A stretch of DNA of 64,000 nucleotides from Crocinitomix algicola. GTDB lineage: Bacteria > Bacteroidota > Bacteroidia > Flavobacteriales_D > Crocinitomicaceae. The stretch covers positions 1 through 64,000 of the forward strand of contig NZ_LYPF02000021.1 in assembly GCF_001661595.2 (NCBI RefSeq), read 5' to 3'. How positions within the stretch are numbered: position 1 is the stretch's first letter; every line of letters starts with the position of its first letter. The position numbers and the translations under genes are program-made. Shown piece by piece: positions 26,518-34,751 of the stretch. The notes under the pieces were generated by a model. That model did no database searches, was not told where the DNA came from, and was given only the letters and a program-made list of their open reading frames with translations.

Positions 26518-27486
26518 TTATTGTCCGAGAAGATAAGCAAAAATAAGCGGAGCCACAATTGTTGCATCAGATTCAACGATGAATTTTGGTGTATCAATAT
26601 CCAATTTTCCCCATGTTATTTTCTCGTTAGGCACGGCACCCGAGTAAGAACCATAACTTGTTGTAGAGTCAGAGATCTGACAGAAATAACTCCAGAAAGG
26701 TGTATCTGTTCGTTCTAAATCCTGATATAACATAGGAACTACACAAATTGGAAAATCACCTGCTATTCCTCCACCAATTTGAAAAAAACCAATTCCATTT
26801 TCCGAATTCGCGGTATACCAATCTGCCAAAAAAGTCATGTATTCAATTCCGGATTTCATAGTAGATGCTTTTAATTCACCTTTCATCACATAGGAAGCAA
26901 ATATATTTCCCATTGTGCTGTCTTCCCATCCCGGTACAACGATAGGTAAATTTGCTTCAGCCGCTGCATACATCCAGCTATTTTTAAGATCAATTTCGTA
27001 ATACTCTTCTAAAACCCCAGACAGCAACATTTTATACATGAATTCATGCGGAAAGTAGCGCTCACCTTTCTCGTCAGCATCTTTCCAAATTTTAAAAATA
27101 TGTTTTTGTAAACGTCTAAAAGCCTCCTCTTCAGGGATACAGGTGTCAGTTACCCGATTTAGTCCTCTCTCTAGTAAATTCCATTCATCTTGTGGTGTTA
27201 AATCACGATAATGCGGCACTCGTTCGTAATGCGAATGTGCAACTAAATTCATGATATCCTCTTCGAGATTTGCACCTGTACAAGAAATAATTTGAACTTT
27301 ATTTTGGCGAATCATTTCAGCAAATATTTTACCTATTTCGGCAGTACTCATTGCACCTGCCAAAGAAACAAGCATTTTACCCCCATTTTCTAATTGTTTT
27401 TCATATCCTTTCGCTGCATCAACTAATGCTGCTGCATTGAAGTGTAAAAAGTGATTCTCAATAAAAGTTCTAATTGTGTTATTCAT
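26518..27486 (-). CDS. Deoxyhypusine synthase-like polyamine enzyme
   Basis: A 322-residue NAD-dependent enzyme of the deoxyhypusine synthase (DHS) family. Eukaryal and archaeal DHS moves an aminobutyl group from spermidine to a lysine of eIF5A. Bacteria lack that pathway, and bacterial homologues are thought to make free polyamines such as homospermidine. The Lys that carries the covalent intermediate is kept as Lys294 in ITWGKLD, aligning with WGK of human DHS; SCTGANLEED and QIGGGIAGDF line the NAD site. It sits 12 bases from a DUF155 gene in an operon with speA and speB. Flavobacteria often contain homospermidine, which fits. The product is not proved. Confidence 0.88.
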   Translation of the reverse strand: MNNTIRTFIENHFLHFNAAALVDAAKGYEKQLENGGKMLVSLAGAMSTAEIGKIFAEMIRQNKVQIISCTGANLEEDIMNLVAHSHYERVPHYRDLTPQDEWNLLERGLNRVTDTCIPEEEAFRRLQKHIFKIWKDADEKGERYFPHEFMYKMLLSGVLEEYYEIDLKNSWMYAAAEANLPIVVPGWEDSTMGNIFASYVMKGELKASTMKSGIEYMTFLADWYTANSENGIGFFQIGGGIAGDFPICVVPMLYQDLERTDTPFWSYFCQISDSTTSYGSYSGAVPNEKITWGKLDIDTPKFIVESDATIVAPLIFAYLLGQ

Positions 27487-27498
27487 TTTTTATTTTGA

Positions 27499-28287
27499 TT
27501 AAAAGAGTTTTGTAATTATTAAATCTGCAACTTCAAGTAAGATAAGAATAATAATTATCCATTCGAGCATGCTGCTGTGTTTATGTTCAAGAATATTTCG
27601 GTACAAATCGAGGTTTTCTTTTACGATATCTAATGAATATTGCAATCCGTGGTGCCGATTTACAACATCCAATTGATTTCTTAATTCTGTATCTAAATTT
27701 GATAATAATTCGTTCGACCAAGCTAAATCAGATGTTTCAAAAATCAATAAATTCTCTGCTATTCGATTTTTAAGAACCATTGTTCTTCCAACAAACTTCC
27801 TCAACCTTCTTCGCGGCACACCAATATCCCCTGTATGCTTCAGGTTATCCGAAATTTCTCGCGTTTGTTCTAGCAGCAGATTAGTACGGTTTTGATAATT
27901 CTCTAAAGCAACACTTTGTGATAAATTAAGCATAACTAAGTGCAAAATATCGATAGAAAACTCAGGTACCACCACTGTGTTAAACGCCACTTCGCTGTTT
28001 CTATTTGGTTCAATCTGCAGTTCATAATCTTCTGAAAATAAATTTTCAAAATCTACTTTTTTTCCGGCAATTTTAGAAATCCATTTTTCAATTTCTTTGG
28101 ATTGAAATCCGCAAAAAACAACACTTCCATACGACTTGATATAAAGGTATTTGCCTTCCGCTTTTTTGAAGAGTAAAAAAGAAGCTTCATCTTTAACAAT
28201 CTCAAACGGCACTAGGTTCAATACCTTTGCTAAATCAATCCTAGTTCCAATGTGATAGGCATTGATTAAGAACAAATTAGTTTCCAT
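27499..28287 (-). CDS. DUF155/RMD1-like membrane-anchored protein
   Basis: A 262-residue protein of the RMND1/Sif2/Sif3 (DUF155) family. The soluble part runs to about residue 240 and is alpha/beta then helical; a single C-terminal membrane helix (about 243-262) anchors it with the bulk in the cytoplasm. In eukaryotes RMND1 relatives act in mitochondria in support of translation; bacterial members have no assigned function. It lies between speB (11-base gap) and the DHS-like gene (12-base gap), so it is an integral member of the polyamine operon. The basic run VPRRRLRKFVGR near the middle is notable. Role unknown. Confidence 0.82.
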   Translation of the reverse strand: METNLFLINAYHIGTRIDLAKVLNLVPFEIVKDEASFLLFKKAEGKYLYIKSYGSVVFCGFQSKEIEKWISKIAGKKVDFENLFSEDYELQIEPNRNSEVAFNTVVVPEFSIDILHLVMLNLSQSVALENYQNRTNLLLEQTREISDNLKHTGDIGVPRRRLRKFVGRTMVLKNRIAENLLIFETSDLAWSNELLSNLDTELRNQLDVVNRHHGLQYSLDIVKENLDLYRNILEHKHSSMLEWIIIILILLEVADLIITKLF

Positions 28288-28298
28288 AGAAGGATGTA

Positions 28299-29156
28299 TT
28301 ATTCTTTACCTTGAAATTTATAGGACAACATCTTATAGTACAATTTTGCTGCGAGAAAATCAGAGGATTTATCGATTTCGTTTGGACACAGTTCAACTAT
28401 ATCAAATCCTACAACATTTTTTTCCTTGAACGTTTTTCTCAAGAATTCGAGTGTTTCATACCATAACAAGCCTCCAGGTTCTGGTGTTCCTGTTGAGCTA
28501 AGTATTGAAGGATCAAAACAATCTAAATCTATTGTAATAAATACATTTTCCGTCATTAAATCAACCGCCGCATCCATCCAATAAGGCTCTTCTTGAATTT
28601 CGTGTGCAAAAAACGTTTGTTCTTTGTTCATCCATTTCAATTCAGTTTGATCCATACTTCGAATTCCAACCTGTATCAAATTTGTATTCTTACTGGCCTC
28701 ATGCACGGCACAAGCATGATTACAAGATGAACCCTCATAAGACATTCTTAAATCTGCATGAGCATCTAATTGCAGCACGGTCAAATCCTCGAAACATTCG
28801 TTAAATGCGCGAATAGTACCTATTGAAACGGAATGCTCGCCGCCAAAAATTGTCACAAATTTATTTTTTGTTATGTACTTTTTTGTTTGGTTATACACCT
28901 CCTCAACCATCGCCTCTGGACTTGAATTTTGAATAACGGGATCTAAGAGATGAATCCCTTGCTTATAAACCTCTGTTCCAGTTTCAATATCGTACAATTC
29001 CATATTTTCTGAAGCATCCAAAAAAGCTTCAGGACCTTTATCTGCACCTTTTTGCCATGTACTTGTTCCATCGTAAGGTACTGGCAATAGAACTATTTTA
29101 GCTTGTTCTAATTTTCCATACTCAGCAGGAATACCTGCATATGTTTTATTTGTCAT
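28299..29156 (-). CDS. speB: Agmatinase (SpeB)
   Basis: A 285-residue ureohydrolase that converts agmatine to putrescine and urea. Mn2+ ligands are visible: His108 (GGEHSVS), Asp131, His133 and Asp135 (DAHAD), and Asp210 and Asp212 (IDLDCFDP). Overlap of its start with the end of the arginine decarboxylase gene (11 bases) supports agmatine rather than arginine as substrate. It is the second step of the polyamine operon. Confidence 0.92.
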   Translation of the reverse strand: MTNKTYAGIPAEYGKLEQAKIVLLPVPYDGTSTWQKGADKGPEAFLDASENMELYDIETGTEVYKQGIHLLDPVIQNSSPEAMVEEVYNQTKKYITKNKFVTIFGGEHSVSIGTIRAFNECFEDLTVLQLDAHADLRMSYEGSSCNHACAVHEASKNTNLIQVGIRSMDQTELKWMNKEQTFFAHEIQEEPYWMDAAVDLMTENVFITIDLDCFDPSILSSTGTPEPGGLLWYETLEFLRKTFKEKNVVGFDIVELCPNEIDKSSDFLAAKLYYKMLSYKFQGKE

Positions 29157-30549
29157 GATAACCTAATTTTTCTAAAAAATCATCTGCTGTTTGTTGTTCA
29201 CTAAACAGTTTAGTTGTTACATTTTTATTCTCGTCTTCCTGAATTAAGATATGCTTTGGGTTAGGAATTAAACAATGTTGTAATCCTCCAAACCCACCTA
29301 AAGACTCTTGATAAGCTCCAGTATTAAAAAAGCCTATATACAATGGTTTATTCGCATTAAATTTTGGCAAATAAATGGCATTAATATGCTGTTCTGAATT
29401 ATAATAATCATCACTATCACAGGTTAAACCACCCAATAAAACTCTCTCATATTCTTTATGCCATTGATTGATTGGCAACATTATAAAACGTTTATTTATT
29501 GCCCAAGCATCCGGTAAAGTTGTGATAAAAGAAGAATCAATCATATTCCACTTTTCACGATCATTTTGTTGCTTTTGATAAAGCACTTTGTATATCGCCC
29601 CTGCGCTTTCACCAACGGTATAAGATCCAAACTCGGTAAATATATTTGGCACAGGAACACCAGCTTCATCACAAACAGTTTTTATTTGATAGATTATTTC
29701 AGAAACCATGTATTCATAATCGTACTCAAATCCCAATGAAGTTTTAATTGGGAAACCTCCGCCTATATTTAACGAATCTAAGCTCGGACATACTTTTTTC
29801 AGAGCAACATAGACGTTTAAACACTTCCGTAACTCGTTCCAATAATAGGCATTATCGCGAATGCCAGTATTGATAAAGAAGTGCAGCATTTTCAATGTCA
29901 CTTTATCTTGACCTTTAATTTCCTTATTATAGAAAGGAACAATATTTTTATAACCAATTCCCAGACGACTGGTATAAAACTCAAATTTAGGCTCCTCCTC
30001 TGAAGCAATACGAATACCTATTTTATAATTCCCTTTGATTGCTTGATTTAATAAGCTCACCTCTTCATAATTATCGATAATAGGTATACAGTTATCATGA
30101 TTATCATTGATTAATTCAGCAATATTCTCGATGTATTTATCCCGTTTAAAGCCATTACACAACACATAAGTATCCGATTTAATCTTCCCTTCTTTTTTCA
30201 ACGCTTGAACAATATTTAGGTCAAAAGCAGAAGAAGTTTCGATATGAATGTCGTTTTTTAGAGCTTCATCAAGCACATGTTTAAAGTGCGAGCTTTTGGT
30301 GCAATAACAATAATTATATGAACCTTTATAATCATTTTCAATCATCGCTTTTTTAAACCATGATTTTGCTAACTGAATATTATGGGAAATCTTAGGTAAA
30401 TAACTAAATTTCAATGGCGTTCCATATTTTTCAATTAACTCCATAAGATCGATACCATGGAATTGTAATTCTTGTTTTTCAGTAACCTTAAATTCAGGTT
30501 GTGGGAAATCGAAAGTTTGTTCGATTAAATCAATGTATCTGTTTTTCAT
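29146..30549 (-). CDS. speA: Arginine decarboxylase, fold-type III PLP enzyme
   Basis: A 467-residue decarboxylase of the alanine-racemase-like PLP fold. The PLP lysine is Lys85 (YCYCTKSSHF); the glycine-rich phosphate loop is NIGGGFP; the substrate-binding Cys lies in GGLTCDSDDYY. It is shorter than the roughly 640-residue E. coli SpeA, as usual for this Bacteroidota type, and lacks the long inserted domain. It makes agmatine, which the overlapping speB product turns into putrescine. It opens the five-gene operon; its leader holds an inverted repeat. A carboxynorspermidine decarboxylase role is less likely given the agmatinase partner. Confidence 0.85.
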   Translation of the reverse strand: MKNRYIDLIEQTFDFPQPEFKVTEKQELQFHGIDLMELIEKYGTPLKFSYLPKISHNIQLAKSWFKKAMIENDYKGSYNYCYCTKSSHFKHVLDEALKNDIHIETSSAFDLNIVQALKKEGKIKSDTYVLCNGFKRDKYIENIAELINDNHDNCIPIIDNYEEVSLLNQAIKGNYKIGIRIASEEEPKFEFYTSRLGIGYKNIVPFYNKEIKGQDKVTLKMLHFFINTGIRDNAYYWNELRKCLNVYVALKKVCPSLDSLNIGGGFPIKTSLGFEYDYEYMVSEIIYQIKTVCDEAGVPVPNIFTEFGSYTVGESAGAIYKVLYQKQQNDREKWNMIDSSFITTLPDAWAINKRFIMLPINQWHKEYERVLLGGLTCDSDDYYNSEQHINAIYLPKFNANKPLYIGFFNTGAYQESLGGFGGLQHCLIPNPKHILIQEDENKNVTTKLFSEQQTADDFLEKLGYHDK

Positions 30550-30557
30550 TTTTTCTT

Positions 30558-30596
30558 CTATTTGGAGCCATTCATCATCGTTTAACTACTCCAAAT
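30558..30596 (-). promoter_or_regulatory. speA leader hairpin with mini-ORF
   Basis: ATTTGGAG (30560-30567) and CTCCAAAT (30589-30596) form a perfect 8-bp inverted repeat with a 21-base loop, just ahead of the speA start. On the speA strand the loop and arm also contain a six-codon frame (MMNGSK, 30578-30558) ending 8 bases before the speA ATG. A translational control element is possible but not shown. Confidence 0.35.
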
Positions 30597-30625
30597 GATT
30601 TAGTTGTTGTTGATAAAATAAATTT

Positions 30626-31075
30626 TTAAATGCTTTTTAACCTATAGCGATCAACGGCATTCATAATATACCGTTGTACCAATTCATTGGAAAGTTCCTT
30701 TTCGGCACCTCTTAACTTTTTTAATCCAGTACGAATTGGTGCCCAACCGATGAGTTCAAACTTATGTTTTTCTTTTAATTCAAACATCATATTCTTATGC
30801 CTTACTAAAAAGCAATATAGAAGAGTTGGTTTGTTATTGATCATCGTTTTACCTGACACGAAAGTTTTAAGGTCATCTGGAGTCAACACTATTCCAGCCT
30901 CTTCATAAGCTTCTCGAATTATAGCTTGCACGGGAGTTTCACTAGAATTAACGGTGCCTCCTATCAAGGTTAGTTTAGATTTATTTGTCGGTCTTAATAA
31001 TAATAGGTTTCCATTAAACTCAATTAAAACCTTCGCCTTTAATTTAACCTTTATTTCCTGATTTGATTTAATCAT
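30626..31075 (-). CDS. Nudix hydrolase
   Basis: A roughly 149-residue Nudix hydrolase. The Nudix box is complete: G-x5-E-x7-RE-x2-EE-x-G in GGTVNSSETP...REAYEEAG. Such enzymes cleave nucleoside diphosphates linked to another group; substrate unknown. I start at the ATG at 31075 (MIKSNQEIKVK), which overlaps the stop of the preceding gene as ATGATTAA; an in-frame Met at 31099 would overlap more and is less likely. It is the last of three short co-directional genes and is followed by a 76-base gap to speA. Confidence 0.88.
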   Translation of the reverse strand: MIKSNQEIKVKLKAKVLIEFNGNLLLLRPTNKSKLTLIGGTVNSSETPVQAIIREAYEEAGIVLTPDDLKTFVSGKTMINNKPTLLYCFLVRHKNMMFELKEKHKFELIGWAPIRTGLKKLRGAEKELSNELVQRYIMNAVDRYRLKSI

Positions 31076-31388
31076 AATCCTCATCGTCGAGTTTTTCATC
31101 AGAACCTACGTCATCTAATCCATCGAAATCATCATAATTGTTATCATTATCATCATCTTCTTCATTAACAACAATTTGTTTATGATAATCTCCTGCATTC
31201 CATTCAATCATGTAAGTAATATCCTCGTGGTCAAAGACTAAACCATCAAATAAATAGCCCTTGAAAACATTTTTCATTACGGTTAAATTGTCTTCAACAC
31301 CGTTGGGATACTTTTCCTTAATCGCTTTTTTAAGATTAGGATTAAGTTTTGAATAGGTTGTAATAATTCGCTTATTCATTGTACTCAA
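31068..31388 (-). CDS. Small conserved protein with acidic tail
   Basis: A 106-residue cytoplasmic protein. The N-terminal 65 residues (starting NKRIITTYSKLNPNLKKAI) resemble a short conserved Bacteroidota protein of unknown function; the last 35 residues are almost all Asp, Glu and Asn. It lies 10 bases after a 92-residue gene and overlaps the Nudix gene by 8 bases, so the three form one operon. The acidic tail could act as a nucleic acid mimic or just a solubility tail; function unknown. Confidence 0.65.
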   Translation of the reverse strand: MSTMNKRIITTYSKLNPNLKKAIKEKYPNGVEDNLTVMKNVFKGYLFDGLVFDHEDITYMIEWNAGDYHKQIVVNEEDDDNDNNYDDFDGLDDVGSDEKLDDEDYD

Positions 31389-31398
31389 TTTATGCTAA

Positions 31399-31677
31399 TT
31401 AAAATTCTATGGTTAAAATTCTTTTGGTTGGAATTTTAACGCCTTTTGATAAAATCACCTCTTGTTCGTTTATTGATTCTACCGTTGTTTCTATTGTTTT
31501 AACTCCTTCAATGTCTTGAAACAAAATAGTGGTTTTGCAATTTTTTTCATTCAATAATAACCTTACTTGTTTCAACTGTTCTGCTCTTAAAGCTTGCTCA
31601 TCTCTTGAAAACAAAACATCTTCTTTTGGAAAGTGCAACAAAAACACTTCGTCCCTATTAATTTTTACACTTTGCAT
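31399..31677 (-). CDS. Small conserved Bacteroidota protein
   Basis: A 92-residue soluble protein with a strand-rich second half (TTILFQDIEGVKTIETTVESI, then VILSKGVKIPTKRIL). Short relatives of this pattern are common in Flavobacteriales; none has a known function to my knowledge. It is the first gene of the trio ending in the Nudix gene and starts 118 bases after the histidine kinase gene's stop. Confidence 0.62.
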   Translation of the reverse strand: MQSVKINRDEVFLLHFPKEDVLFSRDEQALRAEQLKQVRLLLNEKNCKTTILFQDIEGVKTIETTVESINEQEVILSKGVKIPTKRILTIEF

Positions 31678-31795
31678 ATTTTGTCATTCACTTGTTCAAT
31701 AACATGAAACAAATGTCTAGAAAGAAATCTGAACAAATTCGGGAGGAATTTTGGAGAACTTTGGGAGAAAATCTGTAGAAATTCTGAACGGCTTT

Positions 31796-32782
31796 TTAAA
31801 ATTGAATACGAACGATATGTTCACCATTATTATGAGAATAGGATAATTGAATTCCTGACACCTCACAAATTCTGGAAATAATGGACAACCCGAGTCCAAT
31901 AGAATCCTCGTATCCACCAGCGACCTGAAAACGCTCAAACAACTGGTCAGTTGGCACATCTATATTTGGACCAGAATTTATAATTTCTATTCCAGAAGTA
32001 TTTTCAATTTTTCTTATGCGAATAAAACCATTTTCCACATTATGCATTACAGCATTTTTGATAATATTTTTGATTAAAATATAGGCCAAATTCTCATTCA
32101 TATGAAAAGAGATATCTTTCTGCAAATCTTTTCTAATATGCAGTTCATCTATTCTAATTTGATCCTCAAATAAGTTTAATGTTTCATCCAAGATATCGTT
32201 AAAGGATATTAAGCTTTTATCTTGATAATGATTGTAATCGATTTTAGATAATAAAACCAAAGCTTGATTAACACGAGTCAGTCGATCTAACTTTAGCATA
32301 ATTTGACTGATTAATTTAAAATCGGCCTTTTCAATATTTTCAGATTGAATGAGTAGTTCAAGCTTACCCCTAATAATTGAAATTGGAGTCATTAATTCGT
32401 GGCTCACATTTTCTATGTACCGTTTTTGTTCTTTGTAGTCAGACTGAATTTGACCAACCAGTTCCGATAATTCAACTTGGATATCCGTAATGTTTACAAA
32501 ATCGTATTTCTGAATAATTTCTTCTTCTTCACTTTCATAATTCCCCTGTTTAATTTGGCGAATAAAACGTCCAAAAGACAACTTAATTCTAGCAGTATTC
32601 AATTTTTCATACACCAAAAGCACGAATAATTCCAAAAACAGGCAAGTTATTGCTAAATATCCTTTGTTAGGCAAACGAGTTCCACTGGTAAAATCAATCA
32701 AAAAAAGCAATCCCCAAAAAAGTACCTGCGATACTAATAACAAGACTATTATAAGAACTATATTATACCTATTCAATTTCAC
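31796..32782 (-). CDS. Two-component sensor histidine kinase
   Basis: A 328-residue membrane kinase. Two membrane helices lie near residues 8-31 and 41-58 with almost no periplasmic loop, so it probably senses a membrane or cytoplasmic cue. The phosphoacceptor is His128 in ENVSHELMTP (Met replaces the common Arg or Lys after HEL). The ATPase domain has an N box (IIKNAVMHN), a reduced G1 box (INSGPNID), an F box (LFERFQVAG) and a G2 box (GLGLSII). Its start overlaps the response-regulator gene by 14 bases. Confidence 0.9.
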   Translation of the reverse strand: MKLNRYNIVLIIVLLLVSQVLFWGLLFLIDFTSGTRLPNKGYLAITCLFLELFVLLVYEKLNTARIKLSFGRFIRQIKQGNYESEEEEIIQKYDFVNITDIQVELSELVGQIQSDYKEQKRYIENVSHELMTPISIIRGKLELLIQSENIEKADFKLISQIMLKLDRLTRVNQALVLLSKIDYNHYQDKSLISFNDILDETLNLFEDQIRIDELHIRKDLQKDISFHMNENLAYILIKNIIKNAVMHNVENGFIRIRKIENTSGIEIINSGPNIDVPTDQLFERFQVAGGYEDSIGLGLSIISRICEVSGIQLSYSHNNGEHIVRIQF

Positions 32783-33455
32783 GTTCTGAGAATTTATAAC
32801 CTATCCCATAAATTGTTTGGATATAATCATTTCCTCCCTTTTCAAGTATTTTTTTTCTTAAATTTTTAAGGTGGGAGTAGATAAAATCATACGAATCCGA
32901 GCGATCGATAAAATCGCCCCAGATATGCTCGGAAATAGATTGTTTAGTAAGCACTCTATTTTTATTAATCAACAAATACAACAACAATTCGTATTCTTTT
33001 TTTGTAAGTCTCAGCGTTTTATCGTTTACGGTTACCTCTTGTGCAGCGGTATCAATTATAATTTCGTTGAAAGCTACCCGATTGTCCCCTTCATACATAT
33101 TTCTTCTTACAACTGATTTGATTCGCGCATTTAATTCAGAGAGGTGAAAAGGCTTTGTTAGATAATCGTCTGCTCCTATCTCTAGACCTGCAACTTTTGT
33201 TTCTAAGGAGCTATTTGCCGATAAGATTATTACTCCTGTTGATTTATTTTTCTCTTTTATTTTTGCCAATAAATCAATCCCATCCCCATCAGGAAGGTTT
33301 AAATCAAGAATTACGCAATCATAAGTATGCTCATTTATTTTAATTAAACCGTCCTTATAATTTTTTGCACGTTCAAGAACGTATCCGAATGCGTCAAAGT
33401 ACTTTAAGACAGTGCGTAATATTTCCAAATCATCTTCAACAATTAAGATTTTCAT
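32769..33455 (-). CDS. OmpR-family response regulator
   Basis: A 228-residue regulator. The receiver domain has the acidic pair Asp8-Asp9, the phosphoacceptor Asp51 (VILDLNLPDGDG) and Lys101 (YLTKPF). The winged-helix DNA-binding domain fills about 130-225 (LTKKEYELLLYLL, then IQTIYGIGYKF). It is coupled to the overlapping histidine kinase gene. The target is unknown; nothing in the neighbourhood points to copper, phosphate or antibiotic response. Confidence 0.92.
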   Translation of the reverse strand: MKILIVEDDLEILRTVLKYFDAFGYVLERAKNYKDGLIKINEHTYDCVILDLNLPDGDGIDLLAKIKEKNKSTGVIILSANSSLETKVAGLEIGADDYLTKPFHLSELNARIKSVVRRNMYEGDNRVAFNEIIIDTAAQEVTVNDKTLRLTKKEYELLLYLLINKNRVLTKQSISEHIWGDFIDRSDSYDFIYSHLKNLRKKILEKGGNDYIQTIYGIGYKFSEREIE

Positions 33456-33485
33456 AGAACTAAAGTAGAAAATTAAAAAACAAGA

Positions 33486-34256
33486 CTAACGCGTTAATAC
33501 AATATAATCCTGCAGTAGCGTTTTCAAGAAAGAAAGTTTTTTTTGCGGAACAGCATCTAATTTTAATTCACTTGCCGCTTTATCAGCTAGTTCACGAATG
33601 AGTTCTTTATGTGCATCATTTGGATATTTTTTAACACGAGTAATCGCATTTTTAATCAAAATCATGTCTTCATCCGTAAATTTTGATGCATTTAAATAAG
33701 TCGGTTCATGTTTCGATCGATCCTTAATATTTAGTATATCTCTTATCGAATACAACTGTTGGGGTTTATTCCTTACGACAGCGGTTTGTGCCAAAACATC
33801 ACCCAAACGTTGACCTTTTTCAGTTGTTGTAATAAAAAGCGCTCCAATTGCGCCAACCGAGAACCAAAAATCAATAATTTTAAATGACCATCTTAAAGCA
33901 TAGTCACCCAATGAAGCGTTTTCTCCATTAAGATTAACCACACGTATACCCATTGCCATTTTCCCTACAGTTTGTCCCTTACACAAATACTCCATTATAA
34001 GAGAATAAAACATCATTGGTAAGACAACTAGAATATTTATGAGGATTTCAAATAAATCCATTGTTCTAAACCCGAAACTCACAGAAGCCACCACAAGAAT
34101 CATGATTAAATAATAAACGAAAACAATCAATAAATCAATAAATAGGGCTATCCCTCTATTTAGTACGGAGGCGGCTTCGTAATCTATTGAAATATTATGC
34201 GATGTAAGAACATCAACGGTTTTCATTGAGGTAAAATTTGAGCCATGAAAATACAA
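33486..34256 (-). CDS. RDD family membrane protein
   Basis: A 256-residue inner-membrane protein. The RDD motif is present in the first helix region (SVLNRGIALFIDLL, with Arg and Asp spaced as usual). Three or four membrane helices fill residues about 30-150 and a helical soluble domain follows (about 175-256). RDD proteins are linked to transport or ion stress in a few cases; in Bacteroidota they are mostly uncharacterised. It starts 93 bases from the divergent gene at 34350 and ends 30 bases before the response-regulator gene. The first Met residues include alternatives (M11). Confidence 0.85.
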   Translation of the reverse strand: MYFHGSNFTSMKTVDVLTSHNISIDYEAASVLNRGIALFIDLLIVFVYYLIMILVVASVSFGFRTMDLFEILINILVVLPMMFYSLIMEYLCKGQTVGKMAMGIRVVNLNGENASLGDYALRWSFKIIDFWFSVGAIGALFITTTEKGQRLGDVLAQTAVVRNKPQQLYSIRDILNIKDRSKHEPTYLNASKFTDEDMILIKNAITRVKKYPNDAHKELIRELADKAASELKLDAVPQKKLSFLKTLLQDYIVLTR

Positions 34257-34349
34257 AATAATCTCTGTAAAAAACAGATTCGTAGAATTATTTCAATTGG
34301 ATAAAAGAGGATTTGATAAGAATAATTATTTTTGGGCAAAAATTAAAGC

Positions 34350-34709
34350 ATGGTACAAGAAGAATCAAACGTAAAAATAGATCAATTAATAAAATCTTTA
34401 GAGAAAGGATTTGACCAAGAAATGATTGTTAAGTCACTCATGGATTTACGTGAGGATGCCCTTAAAGATGAGGATCCACTTCTAGCAAAAGTACTACGAT
34501 TAGCTTCAGAATATATAACAGAAGAAGGTTGTTTTGACCACACGGTTGAAAAGGAAGAAGATGAAGAAGGAGAAGAGTTTTTAATTGAGCCTGGAACAGA
34601 CGCTGAAAACTTGACTTATTTCTTGCATTTATTGAAAAAAGCGGATAATAAATTCAACCGTGAAGAAATCAAAGAAATGCGTACTTTCTTGAAGCTAAAA
34701 CTGTACTAA
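34350..34709 (+). CDS. Small acidic conserved protein
   Basis: A 119-residue cytoplasmic helical protein with an acidic patch near residues 73-84. It has no signal, membrane segment or known motif. A -7-like TATTTTTG lies at 34327-34334, 16 bases before the start. It stands alone, divergent from the RDD gene. Real by start, promoter and codon pattern; function not recognised. Confidence 0.6.
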   Translation: MVQEESNVKIDQLIKSLEKGFDQEMIVKSLMDLREDALKDEDPLLAKVLRLASEYITEEGCFDHTVEKEEDEEGEEFLIEPGTDAENLTYFLHLLKKADNKFNREEIKEMRTFLKLKLY

Positions 34710-34710
34710 T

Positions 34711-34729
34711 CACGTTTAAAAACAACGTG
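34711..34729. other. Short hairpin between convergent genes
   Basis: CACGTT and AACGTG are separated by 7 bases in the 42-base gap between two convergent stops. There is no T-run, so any terminator role would be weak. Confidence 0.3.
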
Positions 34730-34751
34730 TTAATCGTTCTCAAATCAGTTG

